Assembly (NCBI RefSeq): GCF_040802235.1
Contig: NC_133161.1
Coordinates: 105,603,001 to 105,667,000, forward strand
Direction: 5' to 3'
DNA length: 64,000 nucleotides
DNA from: Manis javanica
Taxonomy: Eukaryota > Chordata > Mammalia > Pholidota > Manidae
Part shown: positions 1 to 12,229 of the stretch, one piece after another
Layout of the letters: the number at the start of each line of letters is the position of its first letter
Position numbering within the stretch: position 1 is the stretch's first letter
Program-made: the position numbers and the translations under genes
The notes under the pieces: model-generated
What the model was told of the DNA's origin: nothing
Seen by the model: the letters and a program-made list of their open reading frames with translations, nothing else
Database searches by the model: none

Positions 1-1080
1 TCTTGTTGGACTGATCCCATTATCATTGTATAATGTCCTTCTTTGTGTCTTGTTATTTTCTTTGCTTTAAAGCCTATTATGTCTGATATATGTATTGTTA
101 CTCTTGTTTTTTATCACTTGTATTTGTGTAGATTATCCTTTTCCATCCCTTCACTTTTAGTCTATATGTGTCTTTAGATCTCTAGCAAATCTCTAGCAGG
201 AGGCATATAGATGGATCTTGTTTTTTTATCCATACAGCCACCCTGTCATTTCAATGGAGCATTTAGTACATTTGCATTTAAAGTAGATATTGATAGATAT
301 GGACTTATTGCCATTTTGTTGATTGTTTTCTGATTGTTTTTGTAGTTCTTTTCTGTTCTTCTCTTTCTCTATTTTCTTCTGATTTGATTTTCTTTAGTAT
401 TATGCTTGGATTCCTTTCTCTTTATTTCTTGAGTATCTAAGAGAGGCTTTTGGTTTGTTGTTACCATAAAAGTCACACATAGCTTTATATATACACAAAA
501 CAGTTTATGTTAGGTTAATGGTAAATTAATATTGTACACTTTTAGAATATTATTATTCTAAAAGTAATATTTTTGTAATTATTTCCCCTCCTAATTTGAT
601 GTATGTGATTTATAATTTACATCTTTTTATTTTGTGTATCACTTGACTAATATTGTGTAAAACTGATTTTACTCTTTTTTTTTTGAACTTGTGACTGATC
701 TACTCTACTGTCTTTACTGTAGGTTTTTTTTTCACTGATAAAAAACATCTAAATTTATAAAAAGTTCCATCTGAAGAAGTTCACTTAACATATTCTGTAC
801 AGCCAATTTACTGGTGATGAATTCTTTTAACCATTGTTTGCCTGGAAAACTTCTAACCTCTCCAATACTGAAAGATGAGCTTGCTGGGTAAAGTACTGTT
901 GGTTGTATATTTTTCCTTTCAGCCCTTTGACAAGTTCATGGAAATTTCTTCTGGCTTGTAAAGTCTCTGCTAAAAATTCTGCTGCTAGGCTCATGGAGTT
1001 TCCCTTGTAGATAACTCTCTGATTTTCTCTTGCTGCTTTTAATATTCTCTCTTAATCATTAATCTTTGCCATTTTAATTG

Positions 1081-1371
1081 CTATGAGTCTTGGTATGGAC
1101 TCCTTGGATTCATCATGTTAGTGTTTCTCTGTGCTTCCAAGATTTGGATGCCTGTTTTCTTCTCCAGATTAGAATTCTCAGCTATTATTTCTTTAAATAC
1201 ACTTTCTAGCCCTTTCTCTCTCTTCTCCTTCTGGGAGCCCATAAAGCAAATTTTGTTTCCTGTGGCATTGTCACAGAGCTCTCTTAACATCTTTTCATTT
1301 TTAAACATTGTTTTTTCATTTTTAAACATTGTTTTTTCTCTTTGTTCCTCAGCATGGTTACTTTTCATCAC
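1081..1371 (-). pseudogene. L1 ORF1 relic, core RNA-binding region
   Basis: A minus-strand frame of 96 codons. Its C-terminal half (SNLEKKTGIQILEAQRNTN, then MNPRSP) resembles the L1 ORF1p core that precedes the RNA-binding domain, with the usual NLE-x-GIQI-x-EAQR-x-x-N pattern. The N-terminal part holds a short in-frame repeat (KTMFKNE twice), encoded by a 21-bp tandem duplication at about 1292-1338. ORF1p is the RNA-binding chaperone of the L1 particle. This copy is only a fragment of the roughly 330-residue protein and has no start context of its own, so I treat it as dead. Confidence 0.75.
1292..1338. repeat. Two-copy 21-bp tandem duplication
   Basis: The unit containing CATTTTTAAACATTGTTTTT occurs twice head to tail. 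It lies inside the L1 ORF1 relic and keeps frame (KTMFKNE repeated), so it may have arisen in a source element or after insertion. Confidence 0.85.
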
Positions 1372-1431
1372 CCTGTCTTCCAGCTTGCTGATTCATTCTT
1401 TCCCTCTATTATATTTTTCACTTGGTTTGTA

Positions 1432-1743
1432 TTATCCAGCTCTGACTGGCCCGTTTTTATATTTTCTGTCTCTTTGCTGAAGTCCTCCCTGAGACCGTTT
1501 GTTTTCTCCCAATTCAGTGAGCATCTCTGTGATCATCACAATGAATTCTTCAGCAATAAGATTGCTTATCTTCATTTCACTTAACACTTTTTCTGGTGTT
1601 TTGTTTTGTTCTTTTTTCTTCTTTTTTGGAACATTTTCCTCTACCTCCTCTTCTTGTCTGGCTGTCTGGTGTTTGTTTCTCTCTATTAGGTAGTTCAGCT
1701 CTGCCTCCTGGTCTTGAAAGTAGTGGCCTTGTATGGTAGGCAA
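1432..1743 (-). pseudogene. L1 ORF1 relic, charged N-terminal and coiled-coil region
   Basis: A minus-strand frame of 103 codons, rich in Lys, Glu and Gln. It includes a basic KKKKKEQNK run and an EEFIVMITEMLTELGENKR segment like the acidic coiled-coil region of L1 ORF1p. It sits directly upstream (in minus-strand sense) of the ORF1 core relic at 1081-1371 but in a different reading phase, so ORF1 is frameshifted between them. No function is expected. It supports the antisense L1 call. Confidence 0.6.
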
Positions 1744-2062
1744 ACCGTGGTGCCCAGAAGCACAAAAACCCCTTTTATCCAGATCCAGATGCCCCAGTGG
1801 TGTTCCCTTTGTGGCAGAGGTGGAACTGTTGTTGGTGCATTGTGTGGGGGACCCACTTTCTCACAAACCCCACTGCTAGCTCTTCTGCCATGCACTATGG
1901 GTGGCACTATACTAGCCTTTACAATGAGTTTGGAATTATTCCCTCCTCTTCTATGTATTACACACTTGCAAAGCATTCATATTTCTATTGGATCCATAGA
2001 GCTGTGCTGATTGCTCATATGTTTTGTAATACAAGAAGATTGCCTCTTCTATAATGCATTAA

Positions 2063-4105
2063 TTATGGGAAGCTATTTTTGTGCTTTTCTCTGTGTTTTA
2101 ATTTTATATGAAGCTCCCCTGTTTTAATCATTTTTATCCTTCCACATATGTTCATCAAAATGATTGCTGTAATGTGAGATGCTGATCACATTTGCTGTTA
2201 TTTCTTAATACATGTAAGACATTTTTAGATAAATATCATGAAAATCAAATCCTTACATTATAAGAAGAAAGGTATGTAATGGGCTGTGACTTGCCAAAAA
2301 TGGGTTCTAAGTTTTATAACAAGAATCTATGAGCAGATAGGAAATTGCATCTGGACAAAAACTAATTGCCTGGAGTTAGCACACAAGCTAATTTTAGACC
2401 ATTTAATTTTTTTCCTCCTGAATGACATGAACAATATGATTGAGTCATTTTGCTGAAAACAACTGAACAAAACTGACAAATGCATAACTCTTCAGACTAT
2501 GAAATCTCAGCTGGTCCATCACAGATAAATTCATCATACCTACAGGGATGTTATTATAACTGAAAGTCATGTTCTCCCCACTGTGATAACTGGTGAATGG
2601 AAGTGGGCCAGGCTTTCAGTGTAATCTACTCACGCATGTGTCTTCAGATAATTTTTTGAATCAGAAGATTCTTCTGTAATTTAATTTTTTTGTCTTAATA
2701 CTCTTGATAAATGCCATTATAGTCTCCTGACAAGAGATTTTATGTATTATTTGGAAGTGTTTCTGCAATGATTGTGAATAGTGGTATAGCAATAAGAAAC
2801 TCAGGTTCTCCTCCGAGTGAGCAGGAAGAGGTCAGCCATAACCCCAGCTTGTAACTACAGTAATACTGTGTATCAAACTTGCACCAAATCCTTTAAGGAT
2901 GTGCTTCAGAAGCAGGGGTCAAATAGAAGGTTGACACATGGAGGCTGAGAGCCATTTCAAGGTAGATTCAGAAGTCAGACAACCAAGTTGAGAAACTGAG
3001 TCAAAAAAACAGACTGTAGTTGGAAATCGCAGATGTAATCATAGAATTTAAATAAAAGTGAGTAACTCTGGGTTAAAAATCTGCAATTTTTCACTCCAGC
3101 TGAATATGTAGTTCTCATAGCTTCCCCATCCCCCTAACAAAGCCTGCTTGTTACTGAAAATGGAACCTGGCCTCAAAGCTAGACCCTTTTCTTCAAACAT
3201 GCATATTTTTCAAAACAATTACTCTTTGGAGGATGGCAGTATGGATTGGAAAACCTGTGAGATTGCTGTCATTAATTCTGTGTGCAATAGGAAAAAAGCT
3301 GAGAGGAGTGTCAGTTGGGTCCTTGCTGGGACAAGCATAAGTGACAATAAGACTTTCAAGTTGTACCTCCCAAATGACCAGGAACTTTTGGGTTTCAATG
3401 GCACCAATGGGGTTGAGGGCAGAGGAGGGGATCTGAGAAAGATCTCCAGGTTCTACATGTTGAAGTCCTTGCAGGCCAAGTAAGAAGAGATGGTTTTTTA
3501 AAAGTCGCATGTGGAAATTTCTCTAAGTGTGATTTTATCATTATGACATCGTTTCACTTTTTTTCTTATAAGAAACAGGTGAGCAGTTGAAAGTGTGGGA
3601 TATATTTTAAAAGTATTGAAAAGATAGTTAATAGTCATTAATAAAGCTCCAATCTAGACGTGATCTCTTCATTGACTTCACCATTCCTGAGGAAAAACAA
3701 GACTGTCATGATCAAAAGTCAGGAGCCAGCTTTGTGAGAATCCACAACCTCTCCTACACACAGGTGGCCCCTCCTGTAGCTTTAGGATCTGGCTAGAAGG
3801 TACCATTCCCAGCTCTAATACTCCTACTTTGAGAAGAGTAAGAGTGTGACTATTGAGTAACATTTGTAAAAAAATGCATTCTTAGAGAAGTAATCTTTGG
3901 GGATACAGTCATGATGTGAAGCCCAGAGCTGAGGAACCAAAATGCAGATAGAACATAACCAAGACTACTTTTCTCTGTCTGATCCTTTCTATCTCTCTTG
4001 CCCACATGGTACTTTTTGAGTCAAAATGAGTAAAGAACAATTCTAGCCCACAGGCCTTTAACTTTAACAAACCTTGCATACTTATACTTACAAGTGGAGA
4101 TATTT
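2063..4105. other. Unassigned AT-rich DNA
   Basis: About 2 kb in which I recognise no repeat family and no exon. It holds overlapping open frames on both strands (3148-3483 plus, 111 codons; 3193-3510 minus, 105 codons) with no domain I recognise. Overlap of similar-length frames on opposite strands suggests chance openness rather than coding. Confidence 0.5.
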
Positions 4106-4109
4106 CATA

Positions 4110-4345
4110 ATAATCATGGTTATTAGTTATCAAGTGTTTTGTATCAGTCAAGTGTGGTTTTATATGTATTCCCTCCTTAGTCTTCACAACAGACTATGAA
4201 ATATGAATTATTATCACTTCTCTATAAATGGAGAGGAGGAGGAACAGAAGACTAACTTGCTCAAGGTCCCACAGGTAGTACGTTTTACAGCTAGAATTCA
4301 ACTCCTGACAGTTCACTTTCAGAGCCCAAGCTCTTAACTGGGGTA
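4110..4345 (+). repeat. MIR SINE
   Basis: Sense-oriented, diverged MIR. The order of motifs fits: a central stretch ending in CTCACAACA-like 'CTTCACAACAGACTATGAAA', then ATTATTATCAC, an 'AAATGGAGAGGAGG' equivalent of the 'fraction of GAGGAAACTGAGG' box, then 'CTTGCTCAAGGTCCCACAGG', close to the MIR motif TTGCCCAAGGTCACACAG, and finally AGAGCCCAAGCTCTTAAC at the 3' side. MIRs are ancient tRNA-derived SINEs shared by mammals. This copy is near full length. Confidence 0.85.
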
Positions 4346-5300
4346 AACACACTTTCAGCAAAAATGTTCTTGAGCACCCTCATGCTTTAGAAATTTAAAG
4401 TCTTGTATAATGTGAGTTGTTTTGCTTCTGTAACAATTACGTATCTATCTCTCAACACAATTTATCTCTAAGAACACATATTTATTTCTTTGACCTACTC
4501 TCTAAATTGTTGACAATAACTTTCTTTAGAATTTTACATCCAACAGTTCTATCTACATTTTATTGTGATGGATAATTTTTCTCTTTCAAGGAAATGATAT
4601 GCTTCCCACTTTTATTACCAATTTCATTTTTATAGTTTGTACATGGCTCTTTGTTCAATTAACAGTTAGGATCTTACTGGTTTACTTCTCTTTTTCATGA
4701 ATTCTTTATAAATTAGTATGTAGTTATTAACTTTTCAGAACATTTGAGGCATATCTTTTTCTAAATGATTCTTTGCCTTCAGTGTTTGGATGATTTCATA
4801 AATGAATGGTTTTAGTATTTAGTCCAAACAATCTTAGTAATCTTAGTAATTTCTTCTTTTGCTCTTATGAGTCTTTGCAATTCAGAGGACAGATAATCAT
4901 TAATCTAGACTAGTCAAAGTGTGGTCTGCTGACCAATGTCAGGCTGAGCACTAGTAGTTACCGGTCAGTAACAGAAATTGAGAAGAACTATTTAGAAACT
5001 TCTATAGTAATATGAGAGTAATTTTATAGTTATGGAGCCTAATAGAAAATGGGATTTTGTGTGTCTTTTTAATCCATTTTTCTAATAATTCCTTTTTCCT
5101 GCATTTTTTAATAGAATTATCCATGATATGTTGGGAAGTTTGACAGTTGTTTATATTTTCTCTCCATTTTCCACACTGGGAGAAGGAGGCAACAGAGGTT
5201 TGTTTTTGTTTTCATTTTTGTCTGTTCTATTTGTGCACCTACATAATTTAAATCTCGAAAAAGTTATTTTGATATGTGTTTTAAAATTATTTATAACAAT
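4346..5300. other. Unassigned AT-rich DNA
   Basis: No gene or clearly named repeat seen. A short stretch near 4905-4945 (AGTCAAAGTGTGGTCTGCTG) recalls the end of hAT/MER-type elements, which often contain a CAAAGTGTGGTC motif, but too little matches to call one. Confidence 0.45.
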
Positions 5301-7749
5301 TTTCAGAGCAACAAAATGGTGGACTAGGAAAACAAGCTCTCAGTCCCCCACAGAAACAACCAGAAAAACAGTTTGTCAGAACCAACTGTACAGGTTCTCT
5401 GGAAAATAGTCAGAGGCTCCCAGGGAGCATGCAAATGCCCAGTCAAGGAGAGCCATCGTCAAGTAGTACGTAGGTTTCGTGGCACTGCTACTCGTCCTTG
5501 CACCACACCCTTCCCCGTGCAGTGGCAATCTTGGCCTTGAGTAGATGGCAGCCCAGTCCCCAGATCTACCCCTCCCTTGAACCGGAGGCACCTGAGCAGA
5601 TGTTATTTACAAATTATTGTGCACACCTGGTCTAAATCGTCTGGGGATTCCTAAAGGAATGACAAGGTACTCACTCTGTTACATGACTTGGAAAGGTGAA
5701 GGGCAATGTTTGTAAGAGCTACAAGGTCACTACATCTCACAAACACCTGGGGCAAGAGATGGTGAGTGGACATACAACGGGCCATCAGAGGCACAGAAGA
5801 GAGGCTGGGACAAGATACTGTGGGAAATATTTAGGACACTCAAAGACATCCAAGTATACAGAGTAATTTAGAAAACCGCTTGCATGACCTTAGAAGACAT
5901 GCTCAGGAAAGTGCTGGGAAGACTTTCAGCTTTCAGCTTTGGGTGAGCCCTGACCTCAGAGTGAGCTTCCCTGAGTGATTAAGGAATGTCCCAGCACAGT
6001 CAGTCTTCAAAGACTGGAAAGTTGACTGTTTTCTTTCTTTTTATTATTTGGTGTTTTTTGTTTATTTATTTCAGCTCCTGGCATTCAAGAAAATCTCTTT
6101 CAAAACATTAGCAGAACATGAGTGAAAGAAACAGAAACTTCAATGATCACCCAGGACAAGAAACAGTCTTTGTAAAAATAGTCTGGAAAAGTCTTAAATG
6201 GACTTTTGGATTGATGGACAACTGTAGCCATCAATTACTAAATACAGCCACAACAAAGCAGATCCTGGGAAACAGGGAGAACCTAATTTCCAGAATTACC
6301 ACATTGTGACAGTAGAGTCCAATTTTTGACTAAAAAATCACAAGACATACAAAGAAAAAGGATAAGATGACTCATTCAAAACTTTAATTCAAGTAAATTC
6401 AAAGAAACCATGCCTGAGGAAGCCTATTGGTACCATATATATTAGAAAGAGACTTTAAAACAATATCTCAAATACGTTCAAAGAGCTAAGGTAAAATATG
6501 GGAAGAGAAATAGAGGAAATAAGGAAGACAATATATTAAGGAATTGAGAATATAAACAGATATACAAGTTATTAAAAAGAACCAAATAGAAATTGTGAAC
6601 CTGAAATTATAACTACAGTGAAAAAATTATTATAGGGGTTCAACAGAAGAATGAGGAAAGAAGAGTCAGTTAACCCGAAGATAGGCAATTGAAATTATCA
6701 AGTCTCAGAAACAGAAAACACAGAATAAAGAAAAATGAACAAAGCCAAAGGGACTTGTGGGACACTATAAAGTAGATCAATGATAGTCTCAGAAGAAGGA
6801 AATAGAAAAAGACACAAAGATTATTTGAAGAAATGATGAAAAACTTCTCAAATTTGATCACTTGCATGAATCTACAGAGCTCAATGAACCCCTCCAAAAA
6901 AAACTTGCACTAAGCAACACTACAATTGACATGTCAAAAGACAAAGACAAAGGGAGTGTCCTAAAAACAGCAAGAAAGAGGTGACTTGTAATATAAAAGG
7001 AATCCTCAGTAAACTTATTAGCAGATTTCTCATCAGAAATCATCTTTGAGGTCAAAAGCAGATGGATGATATATTTGAAGAGATGAAAAAAAAGGCGTCA
7101 TCTGAGAACCCAGTATCTGACAAAATAGTCCTTCAAAAATGATGAAGAAATTAAGATATTCCCAGATTAACAAAAATTGAGTTGAGTTCAGGTTTACTAC
7201 TAAACCTACCCTACACAGAATACTAAAGGGAGTACTTAAGGTTGAAATGAAAGGAGGCTAGACAATAACTTGCAAGTATATGGAGATATAAATACCTCCA
7301 GTAAAGGTAAATACATAGGCAATATAAAATGAGTATTATTATAATTTTCCTTTGTTTAACTCTTTGCATTTTACTTTGTGCAGTACTTAAAAGATAAATC
7401 TATAAAAATAATCATAAATCTATGCCTTTGGGCACACACTGTATGAAGATATAATTTGTGATATCAATAACATAAAAGGAGAGGGTTGGAGCTATGTAAC
7501 AGTAGAATTTTATATGCGATTGAAATTAAGATGGTGTCAATTCAATTTAGATTGGTATAATTTTACAATGTTATATGTAATCTCCATATTAACCACAAGG
7601 AAAATATCCATAGAAGGGAGTCAAAGCATGTCACTACAAAAAAATCAAGTAAACAGAAGATAGGAAGGTAAGAAATAAGATTCAAAAAGACTATTAGAGT
7701 AATACAGAAAACCATAAAATGGCAGAAGTCCTTCCTTATCAGCAACTAG

Positions 7750-8056
7750 TTTTTCTTTTATTGATGTATCACTTATATACAATCTTACATTGCTTTCAAA
7801 TATATAACGCAATGATTCAATAGTTACCAAAATTATTAAATCCTCAACCCCATTAGTGTAGTTACTATCTGTCAACATAGGAAGATATTACAAAATCATT
7901 GGCTATACTCTTCATGCTGTACTACCACCCCATGACAAACTTATACTGTGATTGAGGATTTTTGTGCCCTTTTATCCCCCTCACCCTCTCCATCCATCTA
8001 CCTCAACACCTCCCCCACGATAACCATGAATAACTTCTCAGTGTCTGTTAGTCTAC
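7750..8056 (-). mobile_element. Antisense L1 3' end inserted at the ORF2 start of the host L1
   Basis: Between the ORF2 start of the sense L1 (ending TTCCTTATCAGCAACTAG) and its continuation (ATTACCTTAAATATAAGC) lies about 300 bp with the order expected of an L1 3' end read backwards: TTTATTGATGTATCACTTATATACAAT, ATTCAATAGTTACC, the CATGCTGTAC motif and TCCCCC-rich sequence. It is 5'-truncated. Boundaries are approximate to about 10 bp, and I could not read a convincing target-site duplication. Confidence 0.65.
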
Positions 8057-10015
8057 AAATATTACCTTAAATATAAGCAATTTAAACTCTCTCAAGAAGC
8101 AGAAACTAGCAAAAATATTTTAAATATATGATCCAACTATATGCTGTCTACAGTGGAGTCACTCTAGATTTAGAGACACAGATAGGCTGAATGTGAAAGC
8201 ACAGAAGAAGAAACCTCATGCAAATAGTAATCAAAAGAGTAATGGAATAGCTATACTAATATCAGACAAAATAGACTTTAAATGTAAAACTGCTACAAGA
8301 GACAAATAGGACACTGTATGTTGATAAAAGGGTCAATTCACCAAGAAGCCATAAGAAACAAACAAACAAAAAAGCATACACACAGTGAACATCAGAGTCC
8401 CAAAATACATGATGTAAACACTGACAAAACTGATGGGACAAGTGAGCAGTTCTACAGTAGCTTGGAGACATCAATATCCCACTTCTGATAATGGATAGAA
8501 CAACCAGGCATAAGAGCTAAAAGGAAATAGAGGACTTGAATAACATTTGGACCCAACAAATACAGACCCCTCACTCAATGATAGAATATACATTTTTCTC
8601 AAGGGCACATAGAACATTATCCAAGGTAAACACTTGTGAGACCACAAAACAAGTCTGAATATATATAGGAAGATTGAAATCATACAAAGTTAGTCTTGTA
8701 TTTCATCAGATCACAATAGGATTCAACTAAAAATCAATAAAAGGAGAAAAACAGGAAAACTCACAAATATGTGAAAATTAAACAACACAATGGGTCAAAT
8801 ACTGGTTAACAAACCAATGGGTCAAAGAAGAATCACAAAGGAAATTAGAAAATACCTTGGGGAGATGAAAACAAAAAATACCAAACCTTGTGGAATGCAG
8901 TGAAAATGTGCTAATAAGGAAATTTATAGCTTAAACATATACACTACACAAGAAGATCTCAAATCAATAACCTAACTTTACATCTTAAGGAACTAAGAAA
9001 ATAAAAGCAAACTAACCACAAAGCTAGAAGAAAGAAGGAAATAAAGATTAGAGTGGCAAAAAATATAATACAGAATGGAAAAACAATAGAGAAAATCAAT
9101 GAAACCAAAAATTGGTTCTTTGAAAAGATTTTAAAACTTGACATGGCTTTAGCTATGGGGACTAAAAAGAAAACAAGACTCAAATTATTCAATTCAGAAA
9201 TGTAAGTGGAGATATTACTACAAATTTTACAAAAATAAAAACATTATGAGTACTATGAACAGTTATACATCAACAAATTTGACAACCCACATAAAATCTA
9301 CCAAACACACAATCTACCAAATCTGAGTCACAAACCTCTTTACAAACAAAAGTCTTGGACCAAATAGCTTTATTGGTGAGTTCTACTAAACATTTATTAA
9401 TGAAATAAATCCAGTCCTTCTCAAACATGTACAAAAAAAACTGAAGAAAGGAGCACTTCCAAATTCATTCTCAAGACCAGCATTACCCCTTTACCAAATC
9501 CAGACAAAGATACTACAAGAAAAGAAGAGTACACACCAATATGTCTTATAAATATTGATGTGGAAATCCTGAACAAATACTAGCAAACAAAATTCAGCAA
9601 CATATTAAAACAATTATAAACCATGACTAATAGGATTTATTACTAGTTTGCAAGGATGGCTCAAAAATGAAAATCAGTGTAATATATCACATTCATAGAA
9701 TAAAGGGGAAAAAGTCACATGGTCATCTCAACAGACAAAAGAAAAAGGTTCAATTAACAAAATTCCAGTTTCTCATTATAAAAACTCTGAATTAACTAGA
9801 AAAAGAAGGGAACATCCTCAAAATAATAAGGGCCATATGTAAACAACTCACAGCTAAGATCAGACTCAATGGTGAAAAACCAAATGTTTTTCCTCTAAAA
9901 TCACAAACAAAATTAAGATGCCTGCTTTCACTACTTCTATTCAACAGTTTTAGAAGTTCTAGCCAAAACTAGACAAGAAAAGGCTTACAAGTACGAAAAG
10001 AAGTAAGATTATCTC

Positions 10016-10987
10016 CCCCTACTTCTGACAACTACTGATCCTTTTACTGTCTCCAAAATTTAGTTTTTTCTTTTCCAGAATGTCATATAGTTGGAATCAT
10101 AAGTATCGTAGTCTTTCAGACTGAGTTCTTTTACTAAGCACTATGCATTTAAGGCTCCTCCTTATCTTTTCATGGCTTCATAGTTCATTTCTTTTTAGTG
10201 CCAAATAATATTCCACTGTCTGGATGTACCACAGTTTATCTATTCACCTACTGAAGGACATCTTGCTTCCTTCCAAGTTTCAGCAGTTATTAATAAAGCT
10301 ACTACTAATGTCTGCATGCAGTATTTTTGTGCAGACATTACTCCTTTGGGTAAATACCAAGGAGTGTGATCGCTGGCTTGTATGGTTAAGAGTATGCTTA
10401 GTTTTGTAGGAAACCGTGATGCAGTATACCAAAGTGGGTATAACTTGGTGTATTCCTTAAACCAGTGAACTCATCTGATCTTGGTGCTTTCTGTTTTGGA
10501 AGGTTACTAATTATTGATTCAATTTCTTTAATAGATACAGTTGTATTCAGAACTATTTCTATTTCTAACCAGTTCTGTTCCTTTTGTGTGTCTTGAAAAA
10601 TTATCTTTCATGGAATTGGTCCATTTCATCTAGATTATCAAATTTGTGGGCATAAAGTTGTTCATAGTATTCCTTTATTTTGTACACATATTAATATTTA
10701 CAGGGTCTGTCTTGATGTCCCCATGTTTCATTTCTGTTGTTAATAATTTGTATCCTCTCAGTTAGCCTGGCTAGAAACTTGTCTGTGTCACTGATATTTT
10801 TAAAGTGGCATCTTTGGGTTTTGTTGATTTACTCTATTGTTTTCCTGTCATCAGTTTTGTTGATTTCAGCTCTAATTCTTTTTTTTTATTTCTGCTTATT
10901 TTGATTTAATTTACTCTACTTTTTTTAGTTTCTTAAAAAACAAAGGTGAAAACTTACATATAGATTAAGATCTTTCCTCTTTTCTAA
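10016..10987 (-). mobile_element. Antisense L1 segment nested in the sense L1
   Basis: Antisense L1 with its 3' end at left. About 10060-10430 matches the L1 3' part of ORF2 read backwards (CATAGTTGGAATCATAAG, CCAAATAATATTCCACTGTC, TAATAAAGCTAC). About 10440-10985 matches mid-ORF2 read backwards (TTTGGAAGGTTACTAATTAT, TCTAGATTATCAAATTTGTG, GTGTCACTGATATTTTTAAA). A gap between these parts means an internal deletion. The sense L1 stops just before the RT catalytic region and resumes only near its own 3' end, so this interruption is accompanied by loss of host-element sequence. Confidence 0.7.
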
Positions 10988-11210
10988 TATATGAACTTGT
11001 CACAGAATTATTATTAACAATAGCCAAAAGGTGGAATCAACTGATGAATATATAAATAAAATGTGAAATATACTTATACTGGAATATTATTCAGCCTTTA
11101 AAAAGAATGAAACTCTGAGACATGATAAAACATGGAGGAACCTTGGAACATTATTCTAAGTGAAATACACCAGACACAAAAGGACAAATATTGTATGATT
11201 TTGAATATAA

Positions 11211-11810
11211 GCCTTGCATCGGACTCAACTTCTTGACAGTAATGTCATCAGCAGTCATGCCTAAAGCACTCACCTGGGTCCATACCACTGTGGCAAAGCC
11301 CCCACAGACACTTCCCCAACCAGAGCCAGTATTGTAGCTGGACTGCCCTGTCCTTATTATGAATGCAGGACACAACTCAGCAACAACCATCAGGGAATTT
11401 GAAACACAAGATTAATTACCCACAAGTCACACATAGCATGCCCAAAGGCCACTGGGAAAGGTCATGGGTAAAGACAGAAGGAGGAAGCACAGACCAGGGG
11501 TTCTCCTTCACTGGAGTCTGAATGTGGAGTGTTTAGAATTTCATGGGTTCACTCTTGATTGGTGAATTTAAAACACAATAACAGAAATTAAGGTATGGGG
11601 AGGGAAAAGCAGGGTCTTTCAAAAGGTCAGTTATCTAGGTCACCCAAGGCTTTCTAAGAGGGGAGCTAATGGGTAGGGGAAGGCCTGGTTTCTTATCTAG
11701 TTGTTTTACTAGTAACTGTAGCATGCAGCTGTCACTGTGTTTACTCAAGCCAGGAGTTGGAAGTGGAGACTATGCAATCAGAAGCTTAATGTCAGGCATT
11801 TTCATTATAA
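11211..11810. mobile_element. Insertion of about 600 bp in the L1 3' region, possible LTR
   Basis: The L1 3' region is cut between GTATGATTTTGAATATAA and TAAGGTACATAGAAAAGGC. TATAA stands on both sides (11206-11210 and 11806-11810), which fits a 5-bp target-site duplication but is weak because it is AT-rich. The insert has higher GC content than its surroundings. I do not recognise the family. Length and composition would suit a solo LTR in either orientation, but clean TG/CA termini are not found at the putative junctions. Confidence 0.45.
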
Positions 11811-12229
11811 TAAGGTACATAGAAAAGGCAAATTTATAGAGATTTACGGCTGAATAGAGATTACCAGGGTTTCGGAGGAGGGAGGAATGAGGAGTTTGAA
11901 TGGGTAGTTTCTGTTTGAGATGATGAAGAAACTCTAGAAATGGATGGTGATATGATTACACAACATTGTGAATACACTTAATACCCTTAATGCACACCCA
12001 CAAGGGGTTAAAGTGGTACATTTTATGTTACATATATTTTACTACAACAAAAATGAATAAAAACTTTTTCAAAAACATGTAGACATTTCATTCATTTCAT
12101 CCAAACTGATTTATCCTTTGTCACATATTATTCTTGATTACCTTCCAATTTTAAGCTCTTATGACCCCTTATTCTGATCATCCATTGTGGCATCGATGCT
12201 AGTCTTTCCTTTTTATGATAGCTCTTTTT

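Larger units (their letters stand above)
1..2062 (-). mobile_element. Antisense L1 LINE, 5' part (ORF2 N-terminal region, ORF1, 5' UTR)
   Basis: Read on the minus strand this is the front part of an old mammalian L1. From left to right on the plus strand it runs from the ORF2 N-terminal region (about 1-450) through the ORF2/ORF1 junction, then ORF1 (about 850-1740), then a GC-richer 5' leader to about 2060. The recognisable signature is the antisense ORF1 core, with a minus-strand peptide containing 'NLEKKTGIQILEAQRNTNMM', close to the conserved L1 ORF1p core. The frame is broken by stops and frameshifts, so it is a fossil. The 3' portion lies left of the window. Which L1M subfamily it belongs to cannot be settled by eye. 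Confidence 0.85.
5305..12060 (+). mobile_element. Sense L1 LINE, interrupted and rearranged
   Basis: An old L1 on the plus strand. The 5' start is the ACAAAATGGTGGACTAGG motif near 5310, equivalent to the AAGATGGCGGACTAGG L1M 5' end. ORF1-like sequence spans about 6110-7230. ORF2 begins near 7720 (ATGGCAGAAGTCCTTCC) and resumes at about 8057 after an insertion. Endonuclease and RT-proximal sequence continues to about 10015. The 3' end runs 10988-12060, with AACAATAGCCAAAAGGTGGA near 11020 and the A-rich tail near 12045. All frames are broken. Three interruptions (7750-8056, 10016-10987, 11211-11810) are listed separately. Confidence 0.8.

Noticed and set aside
3148..3510. Opposing 111- and 105-codon frames as a small gene
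   Set aside because: The two strands are open over the same bases, no family is recognised, and there are no splice or retrocopy marks.
4905..4960. hAT/MER5-type element end
   Set aside because: Only about 20 bases resemble the family, and the expected GC-rich centre and second end are missing.
11206..11210. TATAA repeats at 11206 and 11806 as a proven target duplication
   Set aside because: The motif is AT-rich and the insert ends are not TG/CA, so I report it only as possible.
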